NCBI RefSeq assembly: GCF_000585375.1 | Contig: NZ_KK073874.1 | Coordinates: 2,914,001 to 2,978,000 of the forward strand | DNA: 64,000 nt | Direction: 5' to 3' | Origin: Cryptosporangium arvum DSM 44712 | GTDB taxonomy: Bacteria > Actinomycetota > Actinomycetes > Mycobacteriales > Cryptosporangiaceae | Shown here: one piece after another, positions 42,992 through 52,374 of the stretch | How positions within the stretch are numbered: position 1 is the stretch's first letter | Layout of the letters: every line of letters starts with the position of its first letter | Translations under genes and position numbers: made by a program | Notes under the pieces: generated by a model | The model's database searches: none | The model's input: the letters and a program-made list of their open reading frames with translations, nothing else | Told to the model about the DNA's origin: nothing

Positions 42992-44620
42992 ATGGACGCA
43001 GTGACGGCCCCGCCGGCTCCGACGAACGAGCCGAACCTGACCTACGCGCCGGGTAGCCCCGAACGGGACGCCCTGCAGGCCGAGATCGCCCGGCTCGAGA
43101 AGGAGCGGCACGAGCTGCGCGGGTACGTGGGCGGCGACTGGGTGTCCGGCGGCGGCGTCGAGATCGACGTCGTCCAGCCCCACGACCACCAGCACGTCCT
43201 CGGCACCCTGCGCAACTCCACCCGCGACGACGCCCGGGCCGCGGTGCGCGCCGCCGCCGACGCGGCGCCCGGCTGGCGCGAGATGGACTTCGACGACCGC
43301 GCCGCGGTGCTGCTCAAGGCGGCCGACCTGCTCGCCGGCCCGTGGCGTCAGCGGCTCAACGCGGCCACCGTGCTGGGGCAGTCGAAGACGCCGTTCCAGG
43401 CCGAGATCGACGCCGCCTGCGAGCTCATCGACTTCTGGCGCTACAACGTCCACTACGCGCGCCAGATCCTCGCCGACCAGCCGATCGCGAACAGCCCCGG
43501 CGTGTGGAACCGCACCGACCACCGCCCGCTCGAGGGCTTCGTGTACGCGATCACCCCGTTCAACTTCACCGCGATCGCCGGGAACCTGCCGACCGCCCCG
43601 GCCCTGATGGGCAACACCGTCCTCTGGAAGCCCTCACCGACCCAGCAGCTGGCGGCGTCGCTGACGATGGAGCTGCTGACCGAGGCCGGCCTCCCGCCGG
43701 GCGTGATCAACATGCTCCCCGGCGACGGTCTCGAGGTCTCCGAGGTCGCCCTGGCCAGCCCCGACCTGGCCGGCATCCACTTCACCGGGTCGACGCCGAC
43801 GTTCCAGCACCTGTGGCGCGAGGTCGGCGCCAACATCGCCAACTACCGCTCGTACCCGCGCGTCGTCGGCGAGACCGGCGGCAAGGACTTCGTCGTCGCG
43901 CACCCTTCGGCCGACCCCGACGTGCTGCGCACCGCCCTGATCCGGGGCGCGTTCGAATACCAGGGCCAGAAGTGCTCGGCCGCCTCGCGCGCCTACGTGC
44001 CGCGGTCGGTGTGGGCGAAAATGAAGGACTCGTTCCTGGCGGAGATCGAGTCGATCGCGATCGGCGACCCGACCGACTTCACCAACTACCTGGGCGCGGT
44101 CATCGACGCGCGCGCGTTCGCGAAGCACCGGGCCGCGATCGAGCGCGCCAAGCAGTCCTCCGGTCTCGACGTCCTGGTCGGCGGCGTTCTCGACGACTCG
44201 GTAGGCTATTTCGTCCACCCGACCGTCATCGAGGGCGGCGACCCCACCGACGAGATGTTCACGACCGAGTACTTCGGCCCGATCCTGGCGGTGCACGTCT
44301 ACGACGACGCGAACTTCGAGCAGGTCGTACGCGGGATGGAGTCGATCGCGCCCTACGCGCTGACCGGCTCGATCATCGCCCAGGACCGCCGGGCGATCGC
44401 CTGGGCGCAGAAGGAGCTGCGCTTCGCGGCCGGCAACTTCTACATCAACGACAAGCCCACCGGCGCGGTCGTCGGCCAGCAGCCGTTCGGCGGCGGCCGC
44501 GCCTCCGGTACCAACGACAAGGCCGGCGCGGCCGCGAACCTGACGCGCTGGACCAGCCCCCGATCGCTGAAGGAGACGTTCGTGCCGCCGACGGACTACC
44601 GGTACCCGTACCAGCGCTGA
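42992..44620 (+). CDS. L-glutamate gamma-semialdehyde (P5C) dehydrogenase
   Basis: The 542-residue ALDH4-type enzyme carries AITPFNFTAIAGNLPTAPAL (NAD-binding side), GETGGKDF with the general-base Glu, and GQKCSAASRAY with the catalytic Cys. Its C-terminal region includes FYINDKPTGAVVGQQPFGG. It oxidises glutamate semialdehyde to glutamate with NAD+, completing citrulline, ornithine, proline, glutamate. ATG at 42992 is preceded by GGAGC. Confidence 0.94.
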   Translation: MDAVTAPPAPTNEPNLTYAPGSPERDALQAEIARLEKERHELRGYVGGDWVSGGGVEIDVVQPHDHQHVLGTLRNSTRDDARAAVRAAADAAPGWREMDFDDRAAVLLKAADLLAGPWRQRLNAATVLGQSKTPFQAEIDAACELIDFWRYNVHYARQILADQPIANSPGVWNRTDHRPLEGFVYAITPFNFTAIAGNLPTAPALMGNTVLWKPSPTQQLAASLTMELLTEAGLPPGVINMLPGDGLEVSEVALASPDLAGIHFTGSTPTFQHLWREVGANIANYRSYPRVVGETGGKDFVVAHPSADPDVLRTALIRGAFEYQGQKCSAASRAYVPRSVWAKMKDSFLAEIESIAIGDPTDFTNYLGAVIDARAFAKHRAAIERAKQSSGLDVLVGGVLDDSVGYFVHPTVIEGGDPTDEMFTTEYFGPILAVHVYDDANFEQVVRGMESIAPYALTGSIIAQDRRAIAWAQKELRFAAGNFYINDKPTGAVVGQQPFGGGRASGTNDKAGAAANLTRWTSPRSLKETFVPPTDYRYPYQR

Positions 44621-44658
44621 GGTTTTCGCAACCTTGCCTACTTAGGGTGATGGTTGTG

Positions 44659-45456
44659 ATGCCCTGGGTAGCGGCGGGGTACGTGGCCGTCGTGTTCGTG
44701 TGCGCGGCGAGCGAGGCGGCGGGCACCTTCCTCGTCGACCGGATCTACCTGGCCGTTCTGCTGTTTCCTGTGTCGCTGGTGCTGTCGAACGTGCTCGGTG
44801 TCCTCACGTTCGTCTTCTCGGTGGCGGGCCGTCCGGGTGTCGGGGTCGGGATCGTCGTGGGGTACACCGGTGCGGCGGTGCTGAACGTGTGGCTGTGGCG
44901 CGCGGTGCGTCGTGCGTATGTGCGATCGAAGGAGGTGCCCGCCGGGGTGCCGCCGTCGTATCCACCGCCGTCGTATCCGCCGCCGTCGTATCCACCGCCT
45001 TTGTACCCGCCGCCTTCGTACCCGTCGCCGTCGTATCCGTCGGCGGTGCCACCGCCGGTGTCGCCATCCGTTGCGCCGTCGGTGGCGTCGGTGGACTCGC
45101 CCTCGGGCGCGCCGGCCGAACCGCCGGTTGCGTCGCTAGACGGACCGTCGCAGTACGGACCGCCGCAGTACGTTCCGCCGAGCGCCCGGCGGCTATGGGT
45201 GCTCGGCGCGTTGGGACTCGCGCCGCACATCGTTTCGATCGTGCTGTACGGGATTCAGCTGCACCAGATGCCGGACCACGGGATCAAGGCGGAGGTGCAG
45301 GCCACGCTGTTGCTCTCCTGGACGTTCTTCCTCTACTCCATGGTCGGATGCGGGTTGGTCGCGCTGTCGCGCCGAACGAGACTCCAGGCCGGCGCCGTAG
45401 CCGGCGGCTCGGTCCTCGGCTTCCTGGCCGCCCTTGTGGCCGGATCCATCGCGTAG
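44659..45456 (+). CDS. Membrane protein with proline/tyrosine-rich repeat linker
   Basis: The ~265-residue protein has three hydrophobic segments at its N-terminus (about residues 1-80), then a Pro/Ser/Tyr-rich cytoplasmic or extracellular linker (about 95-185) with six PPSYP-like units. Two or three C-terminal TM helices follow (from RRLWVLGALGLAPHIVSIVLY onward). The function is unknown; Pro/Tyr-rich linkers are common in actinobacterial DUF4190/DUF805-like membrane proteins. Codon choice in the repeat is less GC-rich than its neighbours. AGGG lies about 10 bp before ATG 44659; an ATG at 44650 is the alternative start. No obvious operon partner. Confidence 0.65.
   Translation: MPWVAAGYVAVVFVCAASEAAGTFLVDRIYLAVLLFPVSLVLSNVLGVLTFVFSVAGRPGVGVGIVVGYTGAAVLNVWLWRAVRRAYVRSKEVPAGVPPSYPPPSYPPPSYPPPLYPPPSYPSPSYPSAVPPPVSPSVAPSVASVDSPSGAPAEPPVASLDGPSQYGPPQYVPPSARRLWVLGALGLAPHIVSIVLYGIQLHQMPDHGIKAEVQATLLLSWTFFLYSMVGCGLVALSRRTRLQAGAVAGGSVLGFLAALVAGSIA
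44950..45039 (+). repeat. 15-bp tandem repeat encoding PPSYP, six units
   Basis: Six consecutive 15-bp units (unit form CCGCCGTCGTATCCA) encode PPSYP x3, PPLYP, PPSYP, SPSYP within the membrane protein gene. Differences between units are mostly synonymous, so the repeat is slightly aged rather than freshly expanded. Confidence 0.9.
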
Positions 45457-45467
45457 GCGACGCACCC

Positions 45468-45539
45468 GGCCGCACCGGGTCCGCGCTGCCCGGCCGCACC
45501 GGGTCCGTGCTGCCCGGCCGCACCGGGTCCGTGCCGCCC
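45468..45539. repeat. Three tandem 24-bp units between convergent genes
   Basis: Units 45468-45491, 45492-45515 and 45516-45539 (GGCCGCACCGGGTCCGTGCTGCCC-like) are contiguous and differ at one or two bases. Each junction can fold as CCCGG-CCGCA-CCGGG, so the array gives serial small hairpins in the gap between the convergent genes at 44659-45456 and 45569-45778. It could serve as a bidirectional terminator or be a neutral VNTR. Confidence 0.85.
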
Positions 45540-45568
45540 GTAGCGGCGACGCGGGCCGGGGGCTGGTG

Positions 45569-45778
45569 TCAGCCCTCGTCGGCGAAGGCGAGACCCCGCT
45601 CGGCCAGCGCGTCGGCGAGGATGGTCACCGCTTTCGGCCCGACGCCGTGCAGGGCGAGCAGCTCGCGGCGGCTGCGGGTCGCCACCTGATCCAGCGTCCG
45701 GACGCCGGCGTCGAGCAGGGCGCGGGTGGCCGGCCGCCCGATCGGCGGCAAGCTTGCGGGCGTCGGCTGGGTGCTCAT
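45569..45778 (-). CDS. Small helix-hairpin-helix protein
   Basis: The 69-residue protein resembles the C-terminal domain of RNA polymerase alpha or other HhH modules: IGRPATRALLDAGVRTLDQVATRSRRELLALHGVGPKAVTILADALAERGL. HGVGPKA is the HhH hairpin. Such single-domain proteins probably bind DNA non-specifically, but no function can be assigned. It stands alone between a tandem repeat and the small Tyr-rich gene. Confidence 0.75.
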   Translation of the reverse strand: MSTQPTPASLPPIGRPATRALLDAGVRTLDQVATRSRRELLALHGVGPKAVTILADALAERGLAFADEG

Positions 45779-45944
45779 CCGCGCACCCTAGCCCGGTTTC
45801 CTCACGCCGTTTCCGGCGGCACGAGCGAGCGTCGGCAAGCGAACGTTCGGACCGTAACGGCGCCGATCGAGCCCGCCCCGCATTCACGCGAAGCTAGTGG
45901 CACAGCAGGGGGAACACACACACCAACACAGGAGGCTGGACGAC

Positions 45945-46076
45945 ATGAGCGGCTGCTACGACTACTCGTACAACGACTACAACGACTACAACGACTACAA
46001 CGAGTGCAAGCCGCGCCGTCGTCGCCACCACAAGAAGCGCTACAACGACTGCTGGGACTACAACCCCTGCAGCTGA
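45945..46076 (+). CDS. 43-residue Tyr/Asn/Asp-repeat small protein, no recognised family
   Basis: The ATG has a near-perfect AGGAGG ribosome site (45930-45935) nine bases upstream and the reading frame ends at TGA 46074-46076. The peptide begins MSGCYDYSYNDYNDYNDYNE. It continues with CKPRRRRHHKKRYNDC, a basic patch (RRRRHHKKR) flanked by cysteines, and ends WDYNPCS. Four cysteines (4, 21, 36, 42) could make two disulfides or bind a metal. A 9-bp DNA repeat, TACAACGAC x4, encodes YND units. A hairpin terminator follows at 46095. There is no signal peptide and no modification enzyme nearby. I infer it is a real monocistronic gene; the product could be a nucleic-acid- or surface-binding peptide, but function is unknown. 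Confidence 0.7.
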   Translation: MSGCYDYSYNDYNDYNDYNECKPRRRRHHKKRYNDCWDYNPCS

Positions 46077-46094
46077 CGCACCCCGCACCGCCGC

Positions 46095-46125
46095 CGGCCC
46101 GGAGCGCACCACGCGCCCCGGGCCG
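46095..46125 (+). terminator. Hairpin terminator after the small Tyr-rich gene
   Basis: CGGCCCGGAGCGC (46095-46107) pairs with GCGCCCCGGGCCG (46113-46125) with one mismatch and a 5-nt loop, 18 bp after the stop of the 43-residue gene. The same GGCCCGGAGCGC style of stem recurs at 53846-53876. Confidence 0.7.
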
Positions 46126-46182
46126 CTCTGGGTCGCGAGCGGGGAGCAACCCGCGAACTCGACGCGAGGAAATCAGTCGGCA

Positions 46183-46216
46183 CGCGACGCACCGGCGGAT
46201 GCGCCGGTGCGTCGCG
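46183..46216 (-). terminator. Perfect 15-bp hairpin terminator of the tuf paralogue
   Basis: CGCGACGCACCGGCG (46183-46197) and CGCCGGTGCGTCGCG (46202-46216) are perfectly complementary around GATG. The stem lies 10 bp beyond the EF-Tu stop on the minus strand. It may also back up termination of the convergent small gene. Confidence 0.8.
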
Positions 46217-46225
46217 CCCCGTGGT

Positions 46226-47416
<1,191 letters not shown>

Positions 47417-47435
47417 GATTCCTCACTGGTTGTAA

Positions 47436-47458
47436 GGCACCGTTGGTGCGTAAGCACC
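47436..47458 (-). promoter_or_regulatory. Alternative-hairpin leader of the tuf paralogue
   Basis: On the mRNA strand the leader contains GGTGC, GCACC, GGTGC in succession, 20-42 nt before the start codon. The central GCACC can pair with either flanking GGTGC, with a loop of 4 nt or 3 nt, but not both. This miniature two-state element could affect ribosome loading. The stems are only five pairs, so the function is speculative. Confidence 0.35.
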
Positions 47459-47704
47459 CTGGCAGTGAACCGCGGCGTCGGCCGCGTCAGAACCCGCGCA
47501 GGTCGCAGCGACCCTTCCCCGGGGTTCTGCTGCTGGTGGGGAAGGGTCAGCTTCGGGTATCGACGCCGTCGAGCGAGAACACGCGCACGGGAGCCACCGA
47601 CGAGGGCAGCTGCAGACCGAACGCGAACATGGGCATCACGGTAGCTGGTAACACCGCGGACCCCGACTGAATTTCCGGGGGCCCCGGGGGCGGTGCCGCG
47701 CCGC

Positions 47705-48493
47705 TCAGGGGCGGCGGCCGACTCCGCCGATCAACCAGTGGGTGGGCTCGGGCGCCGGGTCCACCGGGTCCGGGCGCCACTTGTCGATCGTCACCAGACC
47801 GGGCTCGACCAGCTCGAACCCCGCAAAGACCGCCGCGATCTCGTCTTCGCGCCGGAAGTAGATCGGGGTGGGGGTGGCCCGGTAGGCGGCCTCGACGCCG
47901 TCCACCGCCTCGGGCGGGTGATTGTCGACGGTCACGTGGGTGGCGGCGAGATGGCTCCCCGGGGCGAGCGCGTCACGCAGCGCTCCGATGACCGGGTCGA
48001 ACTCGTCGGTGCGCAGGAAATGGGTCATCGCGATGAGCATGACCCCCACGGGCCGGTCGAAGTCGATCAGCTCCCGGACGTCGGGATGTTCGATGACTTT
48101 CCGCGGTTCACGCAGGTCGGCGGTCACGACCGTGGTGCGGTCGTCGGTGGCCAGCAGCGCTCGGCCGTGCGCCAGCACGATCGGGTCCTTGTCGACGTAG
48201 ACCACGTGGGCGTCGGGAGCGGCCCGCTGGGCGATCTCGTGGGTGTTGCCCACGGTGGGGAGGCCGGCGCCGATGTCGATGAACTGCCGGATGCCGGTCT
48301 GCGCCATGAACCGGACCGCGCGCCGCAGGAACGCACGGTTCTCCAACGCGAGCTGCCGCACCTCCGGCATCGCCACTTCCACCGCCGCGACGGCGTCCCG
48401 ATCGACCTGGAAGTTGTCCTTGCCGCCGAGGTAGTAGTCGTACATGCGGGCCACATGTGGCCGACTGGTGTCGATGTGCCCGGTCTCTTCCAC
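47705..48493 (-). CDS. SAM-dependent methyltransferase, DUF574 (Methyltransf_19) family
   Basis: The 262-residue protein matches the actinobacteria-specific DUF574 family: HIDTSRPHVARMYDYYLGGKDNF at the N-terminus, SAM motif I FIDIGAGLPTVGNTHE, VYVDKDPIVLAHG, and C-terminal DPAPEPTHWLIGGVGRRP. Substrates are unknown for most members. GTG at 48493 has GGAGGGA at 48501-48507. It is divergent from the phosphotransferase-like gene at 48562. Confidence 0.9.
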   Translation of the reverse strand: MEETGHIDTSRPHVARMYDYYLGGKDNFQVDRDAVAAVEVAMPEVRQLALENRAFLRRAVRFMAQTGIRQFIDIGAGLPTVGNTHEIAQRAAPDAHVVYVDKDPIVLAHGRALLATDDRTTVVTADLREPRKVIEHPDVRELIDFDRPVGVMLIAMTHFLRTDEFDPVIGALRDALAPGSHLAATHVTVDNHPPEAVDGVEAAYRATPTPIYFRREDEIAAVFAGFELVEPGLVTIDKWRPDPVDPAPEPTHWLIGGVGRRP

Positions 48494-48561
48494 CCGATTC
48501 CCTCCGATCCGCCCGAGTCCACTGTGCACACTAGACCGCCCGGTCGACGTCGCGACCACCG

Positions 48562-49434
48562 GTGACCCGTGCGAGGATCCAGGCCGTGGACCCGGGGACG
48601 CTCTCGCGCGCGACGGCCGCCGTGACGGCGTTGGCGGGAGAACTACGGCTGCCGATCGACGACGTGGTCGTGGTCCGCAACTCGAACAAGGTGTCGGTTC
48701 GCGTGCTGCCTGCTGACGTTTTCGCTCGCGTGGCGCCGCTGGGGCAGGAGGTCGCGGCGCTGGAGGTCGAGCTCGCCCGGCGTCTGGCCGGGGGCCCGAT
48801 CGCCGCGCTCGAGCCCCGGGTCGAGCCGAGGGTCCACGAACGGGACGGGTTCGCCGTGACCTGGTGGACCCACTACGAGGTCGTGCCGGCCGGCCCGGAC
48901 CTCCCCGGCGTCTACGCGGGCGCACTCCGCCGCCTGCACGCCGGTCTGCGCACCGTCGAACTCGCGGCCCCGCACTTCCTGGACCGCGTCGCGGCGGCGG
49001 AACGGCTGGTCACGCACCGCGACGAGACCCCCGCGCTCGCCGACGCCGACCGCCGCCTGCTGCTCGATACGCTGCGCGACGCCGGTGATCGGATCCGCGC
49101 TCGCGGGGCGGCCGAGCAGCTCCTGCACGGCGAACCGCACCCCGGAAACGTGCTCAGCACCCACGACGGGCCGCGGTTCATCGACTTCGAGACCTGTTGC
49201 TCCGGCCCGGTCGAGTTCGACGTGGCGCATACGCCCGAGGAGGTCGGCGCGCGCTATCCGAACCTCGATCCGGTTCTGCTCGCGGAGTGCCGCCGGCTGG
49301 TGCTCGCCCTGGTCGCCACGTGGCGGTGGGACGTCCGCGACGAGTTCCCGGACGGGCACCACCACGGGCGCACCATCCTGTCGATGCTCCGCCAGGGCCC
49401 GCCGTGGCCCACCCCCGGCGCCCTCGTCACGTAG
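48562..49434 (+). CDS. APH-family phosphotransferase-like protein
   Basis: The ~290-residue protein has the aminoglycoside/choline-kinase fold: the catalytic loop LLHGEPHPGNVL (Brenner motif HGDxxxxN with Asp to Glu) and metal loop FIDFETCC around residue 215. The N-lobe is short. In canonical APH the loop is HGDLHPGN and the metal loop DFxD/E; the HGE substitution is tolerated in some members but may lower activity. The phosphate acceptor is unknown. GTG 48562 is used; GTG 48586 is an alternative. Confidence 0.75.
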   Translation: MTRARIQAVDPGTLSRATAAVTALAGELRLPIDDVVVVRNSNKVSVRVLPADVFARVAPLGQEVAALEVELARRLAGGPIAALEPRVEPRVHERDGFAVTWWTHYEVVPAGPDLPGVYAGALRRLHAGLRTVELAAPHFLDRVAAAERLVTHRDETPALADADRRLLLDTLRDAGDRIRARGAAEQLLHGEPHPGNVLSTHDGPRFIDFETCCSGPVEFDVAHTPEEVGARYPNLDPVLLAECRRLVLALVATWRWDVRDEFPDGHHHGRTILSMLRQGPPWPTPGALVT

Positions 49435-49560
49435 ACCTGGGTCTACCCCGGCGCGGTGGCGGACTCGACCACACATGCGGCGGTCAGCCCCCGCGATCTT
49501 CCGCGGCCGACCTCCTAGCGTCCTTTTCGCGTAGGTCAGTTTCGGCGACAAAGGAACCTA

Positions 49561-50364
49561 GTGAGAACAGATCGACTGCGGGTCGTGTTTTTTCTGCTGG
49601 TGGCGGGCGCGGCATTGATCGCCGCGTTCGTCGTCGGCCCCGCCGCGTTGCTCAACGACAAGTACGGCGAATACGACGACATGGCGACGCTGCCGGGCCG
49701 GGTCGCGGCGAGCCTCGTCGAGTTCTGCCGGGGGCGGACCTCGACGATGCCTTCCTCGCTCGCCGAACTCGTCGACTACTGGTTCCGCTGGCACGCCATC
49801 AAGGTCGCGATCTGCGTCCCGATGGTCATGGTCTCCGTACTGCTCGTCGCCGCGCTGTGGAGCCGGTACCTGCGGGCGGGCCGCCGGAGCGCGGTCTGGT
49901 ACCTGGCGGGGGCCACCGGGTCGATGGTGTGCGCCGCGCTGGCCCTCGGGGTGCTGATCCTGAACATCCAGGCCACGTCCGTGCCGGTGGTGGCGCTTCT
50001 TCCCCTCTTACCGGCCGACGCCGGGGGAGGGCCGGCGGAGCTGCTGAGGGCGGCGATGAACAACGGTTCGGGCGAACAGGCGAGTCCCGCCGCTCTTTCG
50101 GTCCTGCTCGACGAGGTCGCGCGCTACTACTGGATCCTGGCGTTCCTGTCCGGCGTGTCGGCCCTGGCCGGTTTCGCGGCCGGCATCGTTTCCTGGCGGC
50201 GGCGCGCCACGGCTCGTCGGGGCCGCGGAATGTATGCCGCGCTCACCGTCGTGACGGTTCTCGCCGCGGGGGTGATGCTGATGGTGTTCGTCGTCAGCAC
50301 GTACTCCGCCCTCACCCCGTCCGACGCGTTGTCCGGACTGCTGGGATTCGAATCCGGCCGGTAG
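49561..50364 (+). CDS. Hypothetical four-TM membrane protein
   Basis: The 267-residue protein has hydrophobic helices at about 8-28, 80-100, 112-134 and, after a ~65-residue polar loop, 192-212 and 226-246. I recognise no family. It starts with GTG at 49561 after AAGGAACCTA, a fair ribosome site. The reading frame shows normal high-GC third-position bias, supporting a real gene. No neighbour shares its direction closely, so no pathway can be inferred. Confidence 0.6.
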   Translation: MRTDRLRVVFFLLVAGAALIAAFVVGPAALLNDKYGEYDDMATLPGRVAASLVEFCRGRTSTMPSSLAELVDYWFRWHAIKVAICVPMVMVSVLLVAALWSRYLRAGRRSAVWYLAGATGSMVCAALALGVLILNIQATSVPVVALLPLLPADAGGGPAELLRAAMNNGSGEQASPAALSVLLDEVARYYWILAFLSGVSALAGFAAGIVSWRRRATARRGRGMYAALTVVTVLAAGVMLMVFVVSTYSALTPSDALSGLLGFESGR

Positions 50365-50396
50365 CGGTGGGCTCGTCCGCTCCGCCCGCGACGGGG

Positions 50397-50672
50397 TCAG
50401 GACAGGCGTTCGGTGAGGTGGACGCGGACCTCGTCGCCCTCGGCCTTTCCGATCGCCTTCCGCACGGCGGCGGTCACCGGCAGTTTGTGGGTGCCGTCGC
50501 CCAGAGCCATGAAGGCCCCCCGAAACGGCTCGCCGTCGATGTCGCCGCGCACCTTCACCAGGCCGCGCGTGCCGAACACCGTCGCGGAGTCCGGCATCTG
50601 CACACAGATCCAGGTGTCGCCCGGACGCACACGCCCGAGGACGGCGGTGAAGGTGAGATCGAGCGGTGTCAT
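50397..50672 (-). CDS. DUF1905 domain protein
   Basis: The 91-residue protein has the DUF1905 pattern: [68 protein letters not shown]. The fold is a small beta barrel resembling AbrB/SpoVT domains; these proteins often stand alone or fuse to YdeI-like domains. ATG at 50672 is well placed behind an AGGAGG box (50677-50682, minus strand). Function is unknown. Confidence 0.85.
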   Translation of the reverse strand: MTPLDLTFTAVLGRVRPGDTWICVQMPDSATVFGTRGLVKVRGDIDGEPFRGAFMALGDGTHKLPVTAAVRKAIGKAEGDEVRVHLTERLS

Positions 50673-50833
50673 GGCTCCTCCTTGTTCACCTTCTACACGA
50701 ACGACCAGCTCGAAATCGACGACACGGCGCCGCTCGCCGTGGTTTCCCGACGAAGCCGCCGAACATCGCTGCGCCGACGAGCGGCATGGCACCGTGGATC
50801 GAGTCGGCAGCCGGGTCGTGCGGAGGGCCAAGG

Positions 50834-51319
50834 ATGATTCGTGAACTAGCGCAGATCTCTCTGAGCAGCGGCACCGTCGTGCTGCGTCGAGCCGAGAAGC
50901 CCGACCTGCCGACGCTTGTCGAGTTCCTGGCGGCCGACCAGCTCGGCGCTCACCACGAGAACGCGGAGGACCTGGCACCCTACGAGGCGGCCTTCGCGGC
51001 CATCGAGGCCGACCCGGCGCAGCTGCTCGTCGTGGCGATCGTCGATGGCCGGATCGTCGGCACGTTCCAGCTGAGCGTCATTCCCGGCCTCGCCCGCCGG
51101 GGATCTCTCCGCGCGCAGATCGAGGCCGTCCGGGTCTCCGACGGGTACCGCAATCGCGGGATCGGCGCCGCCATGATGCGGTGGGCGATCGAGGAAGCCG
51201 GACGCCGGGGATGCGCGCTCGTGCAGCTGACGTCGAACAAGGCGCGTCTGGACGCCCACCGCTTCTACGAGAACCTGGGATTCGCGCGCTCGCACGACGG
51301 ATTCAAGCTCACGGTGTGA
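50834..51319 (+). CDS. GNAT-family N-acetyltransferase
   Basis: The 161-residue protein shows the GNAT fold: [39 protein letters not shown], acetyl-CoA loop [27 protein letters not shown], and C-terminal [14 protein letters not shown]. This resembles the PhnO/RimI-like group of small-molecule acetyltransferases. ATG 50834 sits behind GGAGGGCCAAGG. There is no substrate evidence. Confidence 0.88.
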   Translation: MIRELAQISLSSGTVVLRRAEKPDLPTLVEFLAADQLGAHHENAEDLAPYEAAFAAIEADPAQLLVVAIVDGRIVGTFQLSVIPGLARRGSLRAQIEAVRVSDGYRNRGIGAAMMRWAIEEAGRRGCALVQLTSNKARLDAHRFYENLGFARSHDGFKLTV

Positions 51320-51359
51320 TCGGAGTGCGGGCGCGGACGCCGCTGCCGGCGAGCCGGGT

Positions 51360-52223
51360 TCACCCGGCCGTTCGGGCCCAGGTGGCGCCGGTCGTCAGCG
51401 TGCGGATCCGGTAGAGGCTGGTGGACGCGGTGATGTACAGATCAGTGCCGTCGGGGCCGCCGAAACACAGGTTGGAGATCTTCTCCGGCACGGGGATCCG
51501 GGCCACGAGCTCACCGTCGGGGGAGAGCACCTGCACGGCGTCCAGGCTCGACGTCCAGATCCGGCCGGTCACGTCGACGCGGAAGCCGTCGGAGCAGCCC
51601 GGCAGCACGGTGGCGAAATCGCGTCCGTTGCTCACCGTCGCGTCGGTCACGTCGTAGACCCGGATCAGGCCGCGGGCGGTGTCAACCGTGTCGGAGACGT
51701 AGAGCAGGCTCTCGTCCGGCGAGAACGCCAGGCCGTTGGGGCGCTGCATGTCGGTGATCGCGGGCCGCAGGAGGCCGGGCTCGTAGCGGAAGACCCAGCA
51801 ACCGCCGTACTCCATCGAGCCCGGGTGACCCTCGTCGGGCTGGGTGATCCCGTAGGGCGGGTCGGTGAACCAGATCGCCCCGTCGGAGGCGACGACGATG
51901 TCGTTCGGTGAGTTGAGCCGGTGTTCGCCCCAGTGGTCGACGAGCGTCGTCGGCTCACCGTCGACCTCGACCTCGACGCAGCGGCGCCCGTGCGAGCACT
52001 GGACGACCCGGCCGGCCAGGTCGAGCGTCCGCCCGTTGGTGAACTCGACGTCCTGCCGATGGACGTGGGTCTCCCCGGACCGGGAGTCGTACTCGTAGAT
52101 CCTGTTGCCGTGGATCTCGCTCCACCGCAGGCTCTGGGTGCCGGGCAGCCAGACCGGGCCCTCCCCCCAACTCCCACCGGTCCAGACCCGCTCCAGCCGT
52201 GCGCCCGGCGCGACCACATCCAT
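51360..52223 (-). CDS. SMP-30/gluconolactonase-family beta-propeller hydrolase
   Basis: The 287-residue six-bladed propeller carries the family metal and active-site motifs SWGEGPVWLPG, HRLNSPNDIVVASDGAIWFTDPPYG, MQRPNGLAFSPDESLLYVSDT and the metal-binding SDGFRVDVTGRIW. Members hydrolyse sugar lactones or related esters in a Ca2+ or Zn2+-dependent way. ATG 52223 is favoured; the region upstream reads as low-quality coding. It is divergent from the VOC gene at 52375. Confidence 0.88.
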   Translation of the reverse strand: MDVVAPGARLERVWTGGSWGEGPVWLPGTQSLRWSEIHGNRIYEYDSRSGETHVHRQDVEFTNGRTLDLAGRVVQCSHGRRCVEVEVDGEPTTLVDHWGEHRLNSPNDIVVASDGAIWFTDPPYGITQPDEGHPGSMEYGGCWVFRYEPGLLRPAITDMQRPNGLAFSPDESLLYVSDTVDTARGLIRVYDVTDATVSNGRDFATVLPGCSDGFRVDVTGRIWTSSLDAVQVLSPDGELVARIPVPEKISNLCFGGPDGTDLYITASTSLYRIRTLTTGATWARTAG

Positions 52224-52374
52224 CACGTGATCGAAGCGCACATCCGTCCCGATGTCGACCTGACCGCAATGCGCGCGGGCCCGGCACGGCGTCGGATGTC
52301 GAGAGAAGCGGATCGGCTCCGTCTCGGAGAGAGAGCGGCCGTCGGGCCGTGCTGATGCCTGGGAGAGGGACCAC

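Noticed and set aside
45468-45539. The 24-bp repeat as a small CRISPR array.
   Set aside because: The three units are contiguous with no spacers, and no cas genes are present.
45894-46112. A minus-strand 72-codon open frame with a long poly-Val stretch.
   Set aside because: The poly-Val run is the reverse-complement reading of the TACAACGAC repeat; the plus strand frame has the ribosome site and the terminator.
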